From Bradyrhizobium symbiodeficiens (lineage in GTDB: Bacteria > Pseudomonadota > Alphaproteobacteria > Rhizobiales > Xanthobacteraceae), in assembly GCF_002266465.3 (NCBI RefSeq), contig NZ_CP029427.2:5334501-5398500 (forward strand): a DNA stretch of 64,000 nucleotides. The letters are read 5' to 3'. The position numbers were made by a program, and so were the translations under genes. Each line of letters opens with the position of its first letter. Position 1 is the stretch's first letter. The notes beneath the pieces were generated by a model, which was not told the DNA's origin, searched no databases, and was given only the letters and a program-made list of their open reading frames with translations. Positions 53,732 through 62,509 of this stretch are shown one piece after another.

Positions 53732-56578
53732 GTGCCAGCTGATAATAACAACCAAGATTCGGCCATTTCATTCGGGCCATTTCGGCTGTTTCCCAAGTCC
53801 CGGCTCCTGGAGAAGGAAGGGGCGCCGCTTCACGTCGGCGGCCGCGCGCTCGATATTCTCATCCTGCTTGCCGAGCGTCCCGGCGAAGTCGTCGACAAGA
53901 GAGAGCTGGTCAAGCGCATCTGGGCCGAGGTGAATGTCGACGAGGGCAGCCTGCGCTTCCATATCGCAGCGTTGCGCAAGGTGCTCGGCGACACCGGCAA
54001 ATCGGCCCGTTATGTCCTCAATGTGCCCGGCCGCGGCTATTGCTTCGTCGCCCCGTCCGCCCAAGCCGCCTCGCAGGCCGTACCGGCCGCCGCCGAAATC
54101 ATTCTCCCCCGCTCCCTGCCCGCCCAGCTTGCGAAGATGGTCGGACGCGAGGAGGTCATCGAGAAGATTTCGAACGGCCTGACGCTGTATCGCTTCATGA
54201 CGCTGGTCGGTCCCGGCGGCATCGGCAAGACCGCCGTCGCCGTCACGGTCGGCCATCGGCGCTCGGCGGATTTCGGCGGCCGCGTCTTCTTCGTCGATTT
54301 CGGTCCGCTGCGGGACGCCAGCCATGTCCCAACCACCATCGCCGCCGTGCTCGGACTGACCGTCAACTCGGAGGATCCGACGCCGGCCATCCTGACATTT
54401 CTGAAGAGCGGACCGGCCCTGCTGATCTTCGACAGTTGCGAACACGTGCTGGACACGCTGGCGCCGATCGTGGAGCGCATCGTTCGCGAAGCACCGCAGC
54501 TTCGTGTTCTCGCCACCAGCCGCGAATCGTTCCGAAGCGAAGGCGAGCGGATCTTCCGGCTGTTTCCGCTGGATTGCCCGCCCGAGCGCGAGGACCTCGA
54601 CGTCGCCGAGGTTCTCGCCTACCCCGCGGCCCAGCTCTTCGTCGAGCGCATCGCGCAGAGCTCCGGGCCGTTCCAGCTCAGCGCGGAAGAGGCGCCGCTC
54701 GTCGCGAGCATCTGCCGGCGCCTCGACGGCATTGCGCTGGCGATCGAACTCGCGGCGGGCCGTGTCAACGCCTATGGCATCGCCGGCACCGCCTCGCTGC
54801 TCGACAGCCGCTTCTCGCTGCAATGGCGCGGACGGCGCACGGCCGTCCCGCGGCACCAGACGCTCGCCGCCGCCCTCGACTGGAGCTACGACCTGTTGCC
54901 TCCGGCGGAAAGCGCCACCTTGCGACGATTGTCGGTGTTCGCAGGACCCTTCGCGCCGGAGGCGGCCGCCGCGGTCGCGTCCGGCGATGGCCTCAGCACC
55001 CCGGAGACGCTGGAGGCGATCGACAGCCTGGTCACCAAATCGCTGATCTCGTCATCCGGCTCGCGGGCGCTGCGCTATCGCCTGCTCGACACCACGCGCA
55101 CCTACGCACTCGGGAAACTGAACGAGCTCGGCGAAAACAGGCAGTTCGCGCGGCGTCATGCCGAGCATTTTCGCGACCTCTTCGAACGCGCGGGGGCCGA
55201 CACCTCGACGCCGCTTCCCGAATGGCTGAGCACCTATGGCGGGGAGCTCGACAATGTGCGCGCGGCGCTGGACTGGGCCTTCGCGCCCGACGGCGACGCG
55301 AGGCTCGGCATCGCGCTGACGGCGACCGCGGTCATCCTGTGGGTGCGTCTGTCGCTGTTCGCCGAATGCCGCGAGCGCTGCAGAACGGCACTTGCGGCGC
55401 TCGGAGACGGCGGCGACAACGACCGCATCCGCATGCAGCTGCTGTCGGCACTCGGCTGGTCGCTGATGTATGGCGAGGGCCGCGCGCGCGAGGCGCGCCC
55501 GATCCTCGAGACGACCCTCGAGCTGGCCGAGAGCCTCGACGACAAGGATTTCCGGCTGCGCGCGCTCTGGGGCCTGTGTATCGACCAGTTCAACAACGGG
55601 CAGTTCGGCAAGGCCCGCGCGCTCGCCGACCGCTTTGCGAATGCCGCGGTGAATTCATCCGACAACACCGATCTCATGCTGAGCGACCGCCTGATGGCGG
55701 TCGCGCTGCATTATCTGGGAGACCAGAGCGAGGCGCGGCAGCGTATCGACCGGGTCAACGCCTCGCTGCATGTGCTGGTGGAGAAGCCGAAGATCTTCCC
55801 GCTCGATCTCAGGATATCGACACAATATTTCCGCGCCCGCATCCTGTGGCTGCAGGGCCTCGCCGATCAAGCCCGGGCGCTCGCCGCCAACAACATCGAG
55901 GAAGGCCGCGCCAACGGCCATGCGCTGACCTTCTGCAGCGTGCTGGGGCAGGCCGCCTGCCCGATCGCATTCTGGTCCGGCGATTTCGATGCCGCCGAGC
56001 GCCACGGCGCCGAGTTGCTCGAACACACCGAGCGCAACGCGATCCGGCCGTGGGGCCTTTGGGCACGGGCCTTCAACGCAGCGGTCGTGGCCAGGCGCGG
56101 CGACATCGCCACCGGCCTGCCGCTCCTGCGCGAAGAGCTCAACCGCGCCGGCGATGCGCGTTTCCTGCCGCGCTTTCTGCCGCTGCTCGGCGAGCTCGCC
56201 GCGTGCTTCCTCGAGGCCGACCAAATCGACCGGGGCCTCGACGTGATCGAGGACGTGCTGACCCGCTGCAACGACCGGCAGGAGCGCTGGTATCTACCGG
56301 AGCTGCTCCGCATCAAGGGAGAATTATTGCTGAGGAGCGCGCGGCACGCGGAGCAGGCCGAGACGCACTTTCGCGAGGCGATGGGCATAGCCGTCGAGCA
56401 GGGGGCGCGCTTCTGGGAGCTTCGATGCGCGACGAGCCTCGCGCGGTCGATGAGCGGGGCCGGCCGGGGCGCGGAAGCTCGCGTGGTTCTTGACAAAGTC
56501 TGCGGGACGTTTGCCGAAGGCTTCGACATCGCCGACATGCGCATGGCCCGCGATTTGATGATGCCATCGCGGGCCTGA
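53732..56578 (+). CDS. Winged-helix regulator with NTPase and TPR-like domains, paralog 1
   Basis: 948 residues from GTG 53732, set by alignment with the paralog at 62510. Residues 10-105 form an OmpR/CadC-type winged helix (FGPFRLFPKSRLLEKEG... GSLRFHIAALRKVL... NVPGRGYCFV). Residues 130-430 form an AAA/NB-ARC-like ATPase: Walker A VGPGGIGKTAVAV, Walker B LLIFDSCEHV, then LATSRESFR, RLDGIALAIELAAGR and RHQTLAAALDWSYDLL. The rest is helical repeat. No membrane segment is seen. Such proteins are multidomain activators whose signals are mostly unknown. It follows the MFS gene by 179 bases. Confidence 0.88.
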   Translation: MPADNNNQDSAISFGPFRLFPKSRLLEKEGAPLHVGGRALDILILLAERPGEVVDKRELVKRIWAEVNVDEGSLRFHIAALRKVLGDTGKSARYVLNVPGRGYCFVAPSAQAASQAVPAAAEIILPRSLPAQLAKMVGREEVIEKISNGLTLYRFMTLVGPGGIGKTAVAVTVGHRRSADFGGRVFFVDFGPLRDASHVPTTIAAVLGLTVNSEDPTPAILTFLKSGPALLIFDSCEHVLDTLAPIVERIVREAPQLRVLATSRESFRSEGERIFRLFPLDCPPEREDLDVAEVLAYPAAQLFVERIAQSSGPFQLSAEEAPLVASICRRLDGIALAIELAAGRVNAYGIAGTASLLDSRFSLQWRGRRTAVPRHQTLAAALDWSYDLLPPAESATLRRLSVFAGPFAPEAAAAVASGDGLSTPETLEAIDSLVTKSLISSSGSRALRYRLLDTTRTYALGKLNELGENRQFARRHAEHFRDLFERAGADTSTPLPEWLSTYGGELDNVRAALDWAFAPDGDARLGIALTATAVILWVRLSLFAECRERCRTALAALGDGGDNDRIRMQLLSALGWSLMYGEGRAREARPILETTLELAESLDDKDFRLRALWGLCIDQFNNGQFGKARALADRFANAAVNSSDNTDLMLSDRLMAVALHYLGDQSEARQRIDRVNASLHVLVEKPKIFPLDLRISTQYFRARILWLQGLADQARALAANNIEEGRANGHALTFCSVLGQAACPIAFWSGDFDAAERHGAELLEHTERNAIRPWGLWARAFNAAVVARRGDIATGLPLLREELNRAGDARFLPRFLPLLGELAACFLEADQIDRGLDVIEDVLTRCNDRQERWYLPELLRIKGELLLRSARHAEQAETHFREAMGIAVEQGARFWELRCATSLARSMSGAGRGAEARVVLDKVCGTFAEGFDIADMRMARDLMMPSRA

Positions 56579-56597
56579 CGGCTCCTGGCGTCTTGAG

Positions 56598-57113
56598 TTA
56601 GCCTCCCGCAGCCATCGCGCGGCGCGGCAGCTTCCAATCCGGCCGGATGAAGTGGCAGGTGTAGCCGTCCGGATAACGTTCGAGATAGTCCTGATGCTCG
56701 GGCTCGGCCTCCCAGAACTCTCCCGCCGGCGCGACCTCGGTCACCACCTTGCCCGGCCACAGGCCCGAGGCCTCGACGTCGGCGATGGTGTCTTCGGCGA
56801 TCCGCTTCTGCTCGTCGCTCGTATAGAAGATCGCGGAGCGATAGCTGGTGCCCCGATCGTTGCCCTGGCGATTGAGCGTGGAGGGATCGTGGATCTGGAA
56901 GAAGAATTCCAGCATGGTCCGGTAGCTGGTCCTGGCGGGATCGAACATGATTTCGATCGCCTCGGCGTGGCCTTCGTGGTTGCGGTAGGTCGCGTTCTTC
57001 ACCGCACCGCCGGTGTAGCCGACGCGTGTGGAGATCACGCCCGGTTGCTTGCGGATCAGATCCTGCATGCCCCAGAAGCAGCCTCCGGCCAAAACTGCGC
57101 GTTCCATCGTCAT
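56598..57113 (-). CDS. msrA: Peptide-methionine (S)-S-oxide reductase
   Basis: Repairs methionine-S-sulfoxide in oxidised proteins. 171 residues. The catalytic Cys is in AGGCFWGMQDLIRK, with RVGYTGGAVKNATYRNHEGHAEAIEI and QGNDRGTSYRSAIFY, all MsrA signatures. There is no signal peptide, so it is cytosolic. AAGGAG precedes ATG 57113. It is the last of seven minus-strand stress genes and 29 bases from the cupin gene. Confidence 0.96.
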   Translation of the reverse strand: MTMERAVLAGGCFWGMQDLIRKQPGVISTRVGYTGGAVKNATYRNHEGHAEAIEIMFDPARTSYRTMLEFFFQIHDPSTLNRQGNDRGTSYRSAIFYTSDEQKRIAEDTIADVEASGLWPGKVVTEVAPAGEFWEAEPEHQDYLERYPDGYTCHFIRPDWKLPRRAMAAGG

Positions 57114-57141
57114 TTGATGCTCCTTGGTTTCGTCGAGATGC

Positions 57142-57597
57142 TTACCTTTGCTCTGCAACTGCATGCAAGCGCGGGTCGTCCTTGTCGTCGTGATATTCGA
57201 GGCCCAGCGGCCCGATCGCGCTCACCTGCGTGACATACTCGCCGGACTTCGCCCAATGGAAATGCCAGGTCTCGCCGGGCAGCACGATAACACTGCCCGG
57301 CGGATAGGCGCTGACTTTATCGCCGTCAAAACTCTCGCCGAGCCCGATGTAGAACACGCCCGACATGACGGTGTAGATGCGGTCCTCGGGATGCTTGTGC
57401 GGCATCAGCCTGGTGCCGCCTGGCACCTTGACCCGGACCACATAAGGTCCGGGCGCGGCGGGATGTCCGACCATGACGGCCAACCGGGCCCCCGGGGGGA
57501 ATGCCGGGAAGGGCTGCCATGCGATGTCCTCGGGCAGGATCGCCCGGAACCTGTCTTCATCCGGTTGATGTTGACGAGGCAGATCTTGACGCGACAT
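57142..57597 (-). CDS. Cupin-domain protein
   Basis: 151 residues with one cupin barrel. Metal-binding motif 1 reads GTRLMPHKHPEDRIYTVMSG and motif 2 PPGSVIVLPGETWHFHWA, with His and Glu in expected places. No signal peptide. AAGGAG precedes ATG 57597. The fold serves many roles (dioxygenase, isomerase, ligand sensor), and I cannot pick one. It is between msrA and osmC, so a stress-related function is likely. Confidence 0.85.
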   Translation of the reverse strand: MSRQDLPRQHQPDEDRFRAILPEDIAWQPFPAFPPGARLAVMVGHPAAPGPYVVRVKVPGGTRLMPHKHPEDRIYTVMSGVFYIGLGESFDGDKVSAYPPGSVIVLPGETWHFHWAKSGEYVTQVSAIGPLGLEYHDDKDDPRLHAVAEQR

Positions 57598-57619
57598 GGC
57601 GCGGCTCCTTCCCGTTCGC

Positions 57620-58042
57620 TCAGGCGAGCTTGGCGTCGAGCGTGATCTCGGCGTTGAGCACCTTCGACACCGGACAGTTCTTCTCGGCTTCACCGGCGAT
57701 CTTGGCAAAACCGGCCTCGTCGAGCTTCGGCACCTTGGCGCGCAAGGTGAGCGCGGATTTGGCGATCTTGAAGCCCTTGCCTTCAGGCTCGAGAGTCACG
57801 GCGGCTTCGGTCGAGAGCTCGTCCGGCGTGAAACCTGCCATCTGAAGCCCGAAGGCCAGCGCCATCGTAAAGCAGCCGGCATGGGCCGCCGCGATCAACT
57901 CCTCGGGATTGGTGCCCTTCTCGTTCTCGAAACGGGTCTTGAACGAATAAGGCGTCTCGGCGAGTACGCCGGAGTCGCTCGAGAGCTGGCCGGTGCCGTC
58001 GCGGCCGGTACCCTTCCATACTGCCTTTGCCTTGCGGATCAT
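57620..58042 (-). CDS. OsmC-family peroxiredoxin
   Basis: Thiol peroxidase acting on organic hydroperoxides, 140 residues. The two redox cysteines are in AAHAGCFTMALAFGL and EAEKNCPVSKVL; NPEELIAAAHA is the OsmC signature that separates it from Ohr. AAGGAG precedes ATG 58042. It is 22 bases upstream of the cupin gene on the same strand. Confidence 0.93.
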   Translation of the reverse strand: MIRKAKAVWKGTGRDGTGQLSSDSGVLAETPYSFKTRFENEKGTNPEELIAAAHAGCFTMALAFGLQMAGFTPDELSTEAAVTLEPEGKGFKIAKSALTLRAKVPKLDEAGFAKIAGEAEKNCPVSKVLNAEITLDAKLA

Positions 58043-58157
58043 CTCAATTCTCCTTGTTTGTTTTACACACCGGCACTCTCTACCGATGGAAGGCGGCATC
58101 GGCGTGACCGCCCGCCGCCGCTCCAACCGGCCGAGCATCGCAACGGTTCCGTCAAAT

Positions 58158-58249
58158 CCCGTTCCGATGACATCTGAACGGGGTTGGATTCTTGTTTTGA
58201 CGCGTTTTCTTCACGCGAACCGGCATCCACTTCGCTCGAAAACGCTTTA
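58158..58249. repeat. Palindromic intergenic repeat, copy 4
   Basis: Contains TGACGCGTTTTCTTCACGCG and CCACTTCGCTCGAAAACGC, preceded by a small inverted pair (CCCGTTCCGA... TGAACGGGG). From memory this is a common Bradyrhizobium intergenic sequence. It reaches into the end of the crotonase gene, whose TAA stop (58247-58249) lies in the repeat edge. Confidence 0.65.
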
Positions 58250-59095
58250 GCTGCCGATCTGTCCGACGTGGAAGCCGAGCCGGTTCTCGACGTCGCCGGC
58301 GCGATGGAAGCCGCGCGCCATCAGCGCCTTGATGCGGGTCTGGCTCGCGGGGCGGCCGAGCGAGGCCAGGAACGCGTCCCACTCCGGCTTGATATCGACG
58401 TCCGGCGGCAGGCTTGCGACATCGACGAGACGCTTGGTCTCGGCGAGCGCCTCCTTGTCGAACGACGCGATGCGCATGGCGAGCGCCTCGACGAAGCCAT
58501 CGAGCTCGGCGTCCGGCAACGACCGGTTGACGTAACCGTAGCGTTCGGCGAGATCGCCATGGATGTCGTCGGCGCCGAGCAGCACTTCGAGCGCGCGGCC
58601 GCGGCCCATCAGGCGCGGCAGCCGCGCCATCGGCCCGCCACCGGGCACGAGGCCCGCCCCGACCTCCCATTGCGACAGGATCGCTTTCTCGCGGCTGGCA
58701 AAGCGCATGTCGCTCGCGAGCGCGAGCTCGCTGCCGACGCCTGTCGCTCGGCCCCGGATCGCGGCGATGGAGACGACCGGCGCGCGGCTGAGGCGCACCA
58801 GCGTGTCAGGCAGCGACTGCAGGCCGGTCGGCCCGGGCGGGACCTCGAGTGAATCCTCGAGCGGCGCGAGGAAGTCGTAATGCGTGATGAAGAAGCCTTC
58901 GACCGCGCTGTCGAACACGACGACCTTCACGTCCGGATCGGTTTCGATCGCCGTGACGACGTCATTGAGCAATGGAAGATGCCTCGGGCCAAAGATGTTC
59001 ACCGGCGGCATATCGAAGGTGACGCGCCAATAGGTCGGAAGGCGGCGCTCGAGGCGGATGTCGCCGGTCGTGAAATTGCGTTCGGGACGGTTCAT
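58247..59095 (-). CDS. Enoyl-CoA hydratase/isomerase (crotonase) family protein
   Basis: 282 residues. Crotonase features: RVTFDMPPVNIFGPRHLPLL, VSIAAIRGRATGVGSELALASDMRFA (oxyanion region) and QWEVGAGLVPGGGPMARLPRLMGRGRALEVLL. The typical catalytic Glu positions are partly changed (SQWEVGAGL retains one), so the exact reaction is open. CAGGAG precedes ATG 59095. It lies 31 bases after the epoxide hydrolase gene, so co-expression is likely. Confidence 0.87.
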   Translation of the reverse strand: MNRPERNFTTGDIRLERRLPTYWRVTFDMPPVNIFGPRHLPLLNDVVTAIETDPDVKVVVFDSAVEGFFITHYDFLAPLEDSLEVPPGPTGLQSLPDTLVRLSRAPVVSIAAIRGRATGVGSELALASDMRFASREKAILSQWEVGAGLVPGGGPMARLPRLMGRGRALEVLLGADDIHGDLAERYGYVNRSLPDAELDGFVEALAMRIASFDKEALAETKRLVDVASLPPDVDIKPEWDAFLASLGRPASQTRIKALMARGFHRAGDVENRLGFHVGQIGS

Positions 59096-59126
59096 GTGTT
59101 GCACTCCTGATGTATGGGTTCGCATC

Positions 59127-60440
59127 TCAGATCGATTGCCGCAGCGGACGGAACGCCGTCCGCACCTCCGCGGAGAACAGCGCCGGCTGCTCCCAGGCCG
59201 CGAAGTGTCCGCCCTTGTCGAGACGGTTGTAGTGGATCAGTTTGGGATAGGCCTTCTCGGTCCAGCTCCGCGGCGCGGCATAGATCTCGTCGGGAAAGAC
59301 GCTGACGGCGACCGGGATATTGACGTGCTTGGGCGCGAAGAACACCAGCTTGTTCTCCCAGTACAGCCGCGCTGACGACACCGCGGTGTTGGTGAGCCAG
59401 TAGAGCGTGATGTTGTCGACGACATCGTCGCGCGACAGCCCTTCCGTCCCGCCGTCGAACACGCGTGCGATCATCGCGGCGCTGCGCGCATCGTGATCGA
59501 GCATCCACGACGCGAGGCCCGCGGGCGAATCCACGAGACCGTTGAGCGTTTGCGGCCGGTTCGACATCTCGATCGCGTAGCCGAGGCCGTGCTTGTAGAA
59601 ATCGTCGAGCTGGTCGTAGGCAAGGCGCTCCTCGGCCGAGAGGTTCGCCGGGCGCGTTCCGCCGGGTTGCAGCGCCCTGGCGATGTCGTCGGGGACGGTC
59701 GCGGGCATGTTGGTGTGGATGCCGAGCAATTCCGGCGGCGCGATCAGCGCCATCTGCTCGGTGACCGCGTTCCCCCAATCGCCACCTTGCGCGACATAGC
59801 GGTTGTAGCCGAGCCGCTTCATCAGCACGATCCAGGCGCGCGCGATGCGCTGGGGATCCCAGCCGAGCACCGTCGGCTTGCCCGAGAAGCCGTGGCCAGG
59901 GAGCGAGGGGATCACGAGGTCGAACGCGTCCGCGGCCTTGGCGCCATGCGCAGTCGGATCGGTCAGCGGACCGACGATCTTCATCTGCTCGATGATCGAG
60001 CCGGGCCAGCCATGCGTGACGATCATCGGCAGTGCATTCTCGTGCCGCGAGCGGACGTGAACGAAGTGGATGTCGACGCCGTCGATTTCGGTGACGAATT
60101 GCGGCAGGGCGTTCAACCGCGTTTCCAGCTTGCGCCAGTCGTAGTCGCTCTGCCAGTAGCGCACGAGCTGTTGCACCGTCGTCAGCTGCACGCCCTGCGA
60201 CTGATCGGTGACGATCTCGCGATCCGGCCAGCGCGTGGCAGCCAGGCGCCGGCGCAGGTCGAGCAGATCCTGCTCGGGCACGCTGATCTGGAAGGGGCGG
60301 ATGGCGCCGCCTGCGGCAGCCTTGGCCGGATGCAGCGGCAACAGGCTCGACACGCTGGCGGCGACCGCGGTCATCGCGGCCTGGCTCAGCAATTGTCGGC
60401 GGTCGGGATTGAGGCTCTCGGATCGTTCTTGCGCGGTCAT
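59127..60440 (-). CDS. Tat-exported epoxide hydrolase
   Basis: 437 residues. Residues 13-42 hold a twin-arginine signal (PDRRQLLSQAAMTAVAASVSSLL, ending HPAKA). An epoxide-hydrolase N-terminal domain (RPFQISVPEQDLLDLRRRLAATRWPD) is followed by an alpha/beta-hydrolase with oxyanion motif THGWPGS, nucleophile Asp in AQGGDWGNAV and catalytic His in DKGGHFAAWE. Hydrolyses epoxides to diols; the physiological epoxide is unknown. Export to the periplasm suggests detoxification. GGGAG precedes ATG 60440. Confidence 0.9.
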   Translation of the reverse strand: MTAQERSESLNPDRRQLLSQAAMTAVAASVSSLLPLHPAKAAAGGAIRPFQISVPEQDLLDLRRRLAATRWPDREIVTDQSQGVQLTTVQQLVRYWQSDYDWRKLETRLNALPQFVTEIDGVDIHFVHVRSRHENALPMIVTHGWPGSIIEQMKIVGPLTDPTAHGAKAADAFDLVIPSLPGHGFSGKPTVLGWDPQRIARAWIVLMKRLGYNRYVAQGGDWGNAVTEQMALIAPPELLGIHTNMPATVPDDIARALQPGGTRPANLSAEERLAYDQLDDFYKHGLGYAIEMSNRPQTLNGLVDSPAGLASWMLDHDARSAAMIARVFDGGTEGLSRDDVVDNITLYWLTNTAVSSARLYWENKLVFFAPKHVNIPVAVSVFPDEIYAAPRSWTEKAYPKLIHYNRLDKGGHFAAWEQPALFSAEVRTAFRPLRQSI

Positions 60441-60613
60441 GTTGGATCTCCCTTGCTTTGGTCGGAGACGCTGACCGAATTCGAGATCAGCGCGTCCGTT
60501 GGTGTGCAGAGAGATTGACTGAGGCCCCGGCAATTTACGCGTTATGGATTGTTAGCCTGCGTTAGCCGTTGCGAGTCCGCGCACGGCAAGAGGGCGACGA
60601 CATAGGCGCAATG

Positions 60614-60649
60614 CGACACGGCGCGCGATGATTATCGCGCGCCGTGTCG
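60614..60649. terminator. Strong hairpin between VOC and epoxide hydrolase genes
   Basis: A perfect 16-bp stem (60614-60629 with 60634-60649) with a 4-base loop, 32 bases past the VOC gene stop on the minus strand. No T-run on either side. Probably a terminator or mRNA-end stabiliser splitting the stress genes into two transcripts. Confidence 0.6.
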
Positions 60650-60680
60650 GGCAGGATCGGGAGATATCTTACGCTGCAGC

Positions 60681-61370
60681 TCAAGTCGGCAGCGGCTGGC
60701 CGGCTTGCTCGCGGACGATGTAGTCGGCGTACCAATCCGCCCAGTTCTCGTCGTGTCCGCCGCTCCGCGTCTCATGCTCGCCATGCGCCAGCGCCGCGCG
60801 ACGCAGCGCTGCGGCCAGATCGGTCGTTGAGGCAAATGTCGTGCTGTCGGGCGCGATGCGTCCCGGCAATCGTGTGGTAATTTCCTGGAACAGCCAGCCA
60901 TTGCCGTCGGGGTCGCTGAACGCGGCGAATGAAGCATAGCTGCCGCGCTTCGGGTCAGCACCGCCGACTCGAACGCTGCCGAACAGATATGGCTCGTCAG
61001 GCCCGGCGTGAACGTCGCCGGCACCGTGGAATGGCGCGCTGATCTCGACGCCGCGGTCGAGCAGATCCTGTCGTGCCGCTTCGAGATCGGAGACGACCAG
61101 ATACAGGCCTCGCGCCGAGCCGGGCACTGCGGCCGTGACGTTCTTGCCGAAGATCACCGAACAGGCCGAGCCCGGCGGCGTGAACTGGATCACGCGCCAG
61201 TCGTCGCCTGAGGCGAAGTCGGCGTCCAGCCGCCAGCCGAGTCGCGCATAGAACGCCTTGGCGCGGTCGACGTCGGCCACCGGGATCACGAGGACCTCGA
61301 GCTTTGAATCAACTCCGCGAGATTTCGAGGGCCTTGTTTCAGCTTCGCGATTGATCTCGATCACAGCCAT
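60681..61370 (-). CDS. VOC (glyoxalase/bleomycin-resistance) superfamily protein
   Basis: 229 residues. A VOC module opens with LEVLVIPVADVDRAKAFYARLGWRLDADF, has RGLYLVVSDLEAARQDLLDRG in the second half and ends FAAFSDPDGNGWLFQEI, with a metal-type Glu. About 60 residues after the module form a charged helix (TTDLAAALRRAALAHGEHETRSGG), an extension seen in some members. AAGGAG precedes ATG 61370. It may act on reactive aldehydes or bind antibiotics. Confidence 0.88.
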   Translation of the reverse strand: MAVIEINREAETRPSKSRGVDSKLEVLVIPVADVDRAKAFYARLGWRLDADFASGDDWRVIQFTPPGSACSVIFGKNVTAAVPGSARGLYLVVSDLEAARQDLLDRGVEISAPFHGAGDVHAGPDEPYLFGSVRVGGADPKRGSYASFAAFSDPDGNGWLFQEITTRLPGRIAPDSTTFASTTDLAAALRRAALAHGEHETRSGGHDENWADWYADYIVREQAGQPLPT

Positions 61371-61518
61371 GTCGAACTCCTTGTTTCAAGCCGCGGGTTC
61401 TCGGGATCGACACCCGCTCCGGACGTCAAGACTGTCGCGCAAAGGAGAGACCTTTGCCCGTCATGCAGTGTTGGGCTCCGCCAGCCGTTGTGAGGGAAGG
61501 GCAAAACTTCTCCAGCCG

Positions 61519-62193
61519 TCACGCCGCAGCGATCGGCAGCACGATGGTGACCCGCGTGCCGCCCTCCCCCGCCTCGCCCTGCAACCGAGCGTGGATGCTG
61601 CGAGCGAGCCCTTCGAGAATCCGGCTGCCGGTGCCCTGAAGCGGACCGGTGGCACCGATGCCGTTGTCGGCCACCGTGCAGAGCCAGGTGCCGTCGCGCC
61701 TGGCCAGGCCGATGCGGATCAACGCACCATTCTTGTTCGGGAAAGCATGCTTTGCCGCATTCGTCACCAGCTCCGTCAGCATCAGCGCGAGCCGATGACA
61801 CTGCGCAGAAGGCAACAAGCCGCTTTCGATCGCAACCTCGCAGCGGATGCCCGCCGGCTCCAGCACGGCCTCGGAGATCGCTTTGCACAGGCCTTCGAAG
61901 AAGGCCGCTGCGGAGACCACCGGCAGATCGCCATGATCGGACAAGAGTTGATAGAGCCTGCCGAAGGCGACGATGCGCCGCTCGAGCCGGTCCACCGCCA
62001 GCGACACATCGCCCCTGCCCGCACGCGTGAAATCGCGACGGACCGACGCCCCCAGCAGCGTCAGCGTGTTCTTCATGCGATGGTGGGATTCCCGCAGCAC
62101 GAGTTCCCAATCACGCGACTGCTCATCGAGACTGGCGACGAGTTGAGATCGAACGACATGGTCGTTCGGCCGAGCGTCGATAATGGACATCAT
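61519..62193 (-). CDS. HWE/HisKA_2-type histidine kinase lacking a sensor domain
   Basis: 224 residues from ATG 62193 (GGGGAAG upstream; ATG 62229 is an alternative). The phospho-acceptor His lies in ESHHRMKNTLTLLGASVRRDF, followed by RRIVAFGRLYQLLSDHGD. The ATPase part has LMLTELVTNAAKHAFPN, VADNGIGATG and GTGSRILEGLARSI. No PAS, GAF or membrane segment precedes it, so it must receive a signal from a partner. In this order such kinases often feed the general stress response, which suits the neighbours; that is inference. Confidence 0.87.
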   Translation of the reverse strand: MMSIIDARPNDHVVRSQLVASLDEQSRDWELVLRESHHRMKNTLTLLGASVRRDFTRAGRGDVSLAVDRLERRIVAFGRLYQLLSDHGDLPVVSAAAFFEGLCKAISEAVLEPAGIRCEVAIESGLLPSAQCHRLALMLTELVTNAAKHAFPNKNGALIRIGLARRDGTWLCTVADNGIGATGPLQGTGSRILEGLARSIHARLQGEAGEGGTRVTIVLPIAAA

Positions 62194-62509
62194 GGCTTCC
62201 CCGTTGATAGGATCTAACTCGAGGGCCATACTGGATGCATCGCGCGTGTTTAGCCCGTTAGACGTTGCAAGATTCTGTTATGAAGGGCGGTGCACGCACC
62301 CGGTCAGCGCCCGGTCGATCGCTGCCAATGGGACTGCTCAGCTGGCCCGGCCGTGCCCAAAATTGCTGCTTTTGGGTGAGATTGCCGGGATCGCTTCCAT
62401 GCAATCGGCCGACGGTCACGCGATTTCGCCACTTTCGGCCGGTTTACTGGACAGCGCGTTCTGGTAGTTCAAATTGCGAACATCAGCCCTTTCACCGGAT
62501 TACTCGCCC
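62194..62509. promoter_or_regulatory. Divergent intergenic region: HWE kinase / regulator paralog 2
   Basis: No supported gene in 316 bases. It contains the 35-bp element at 62433-62467 in front of regulator 2, and must hold the kinase promoter on the other strand. Confidence 0.5.
62433..62467 (+). promoter_or_regulatory. 35-bp element upstream of regulator paralog 2
   Basis: Begins TTTCGGCCGGTTTACTGGAC and ends CGTTCTGGTAG; matches 53647-53681 at 31 of 35 positions. It is 42 bases before GTG 62510. Confidence 0.75.
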
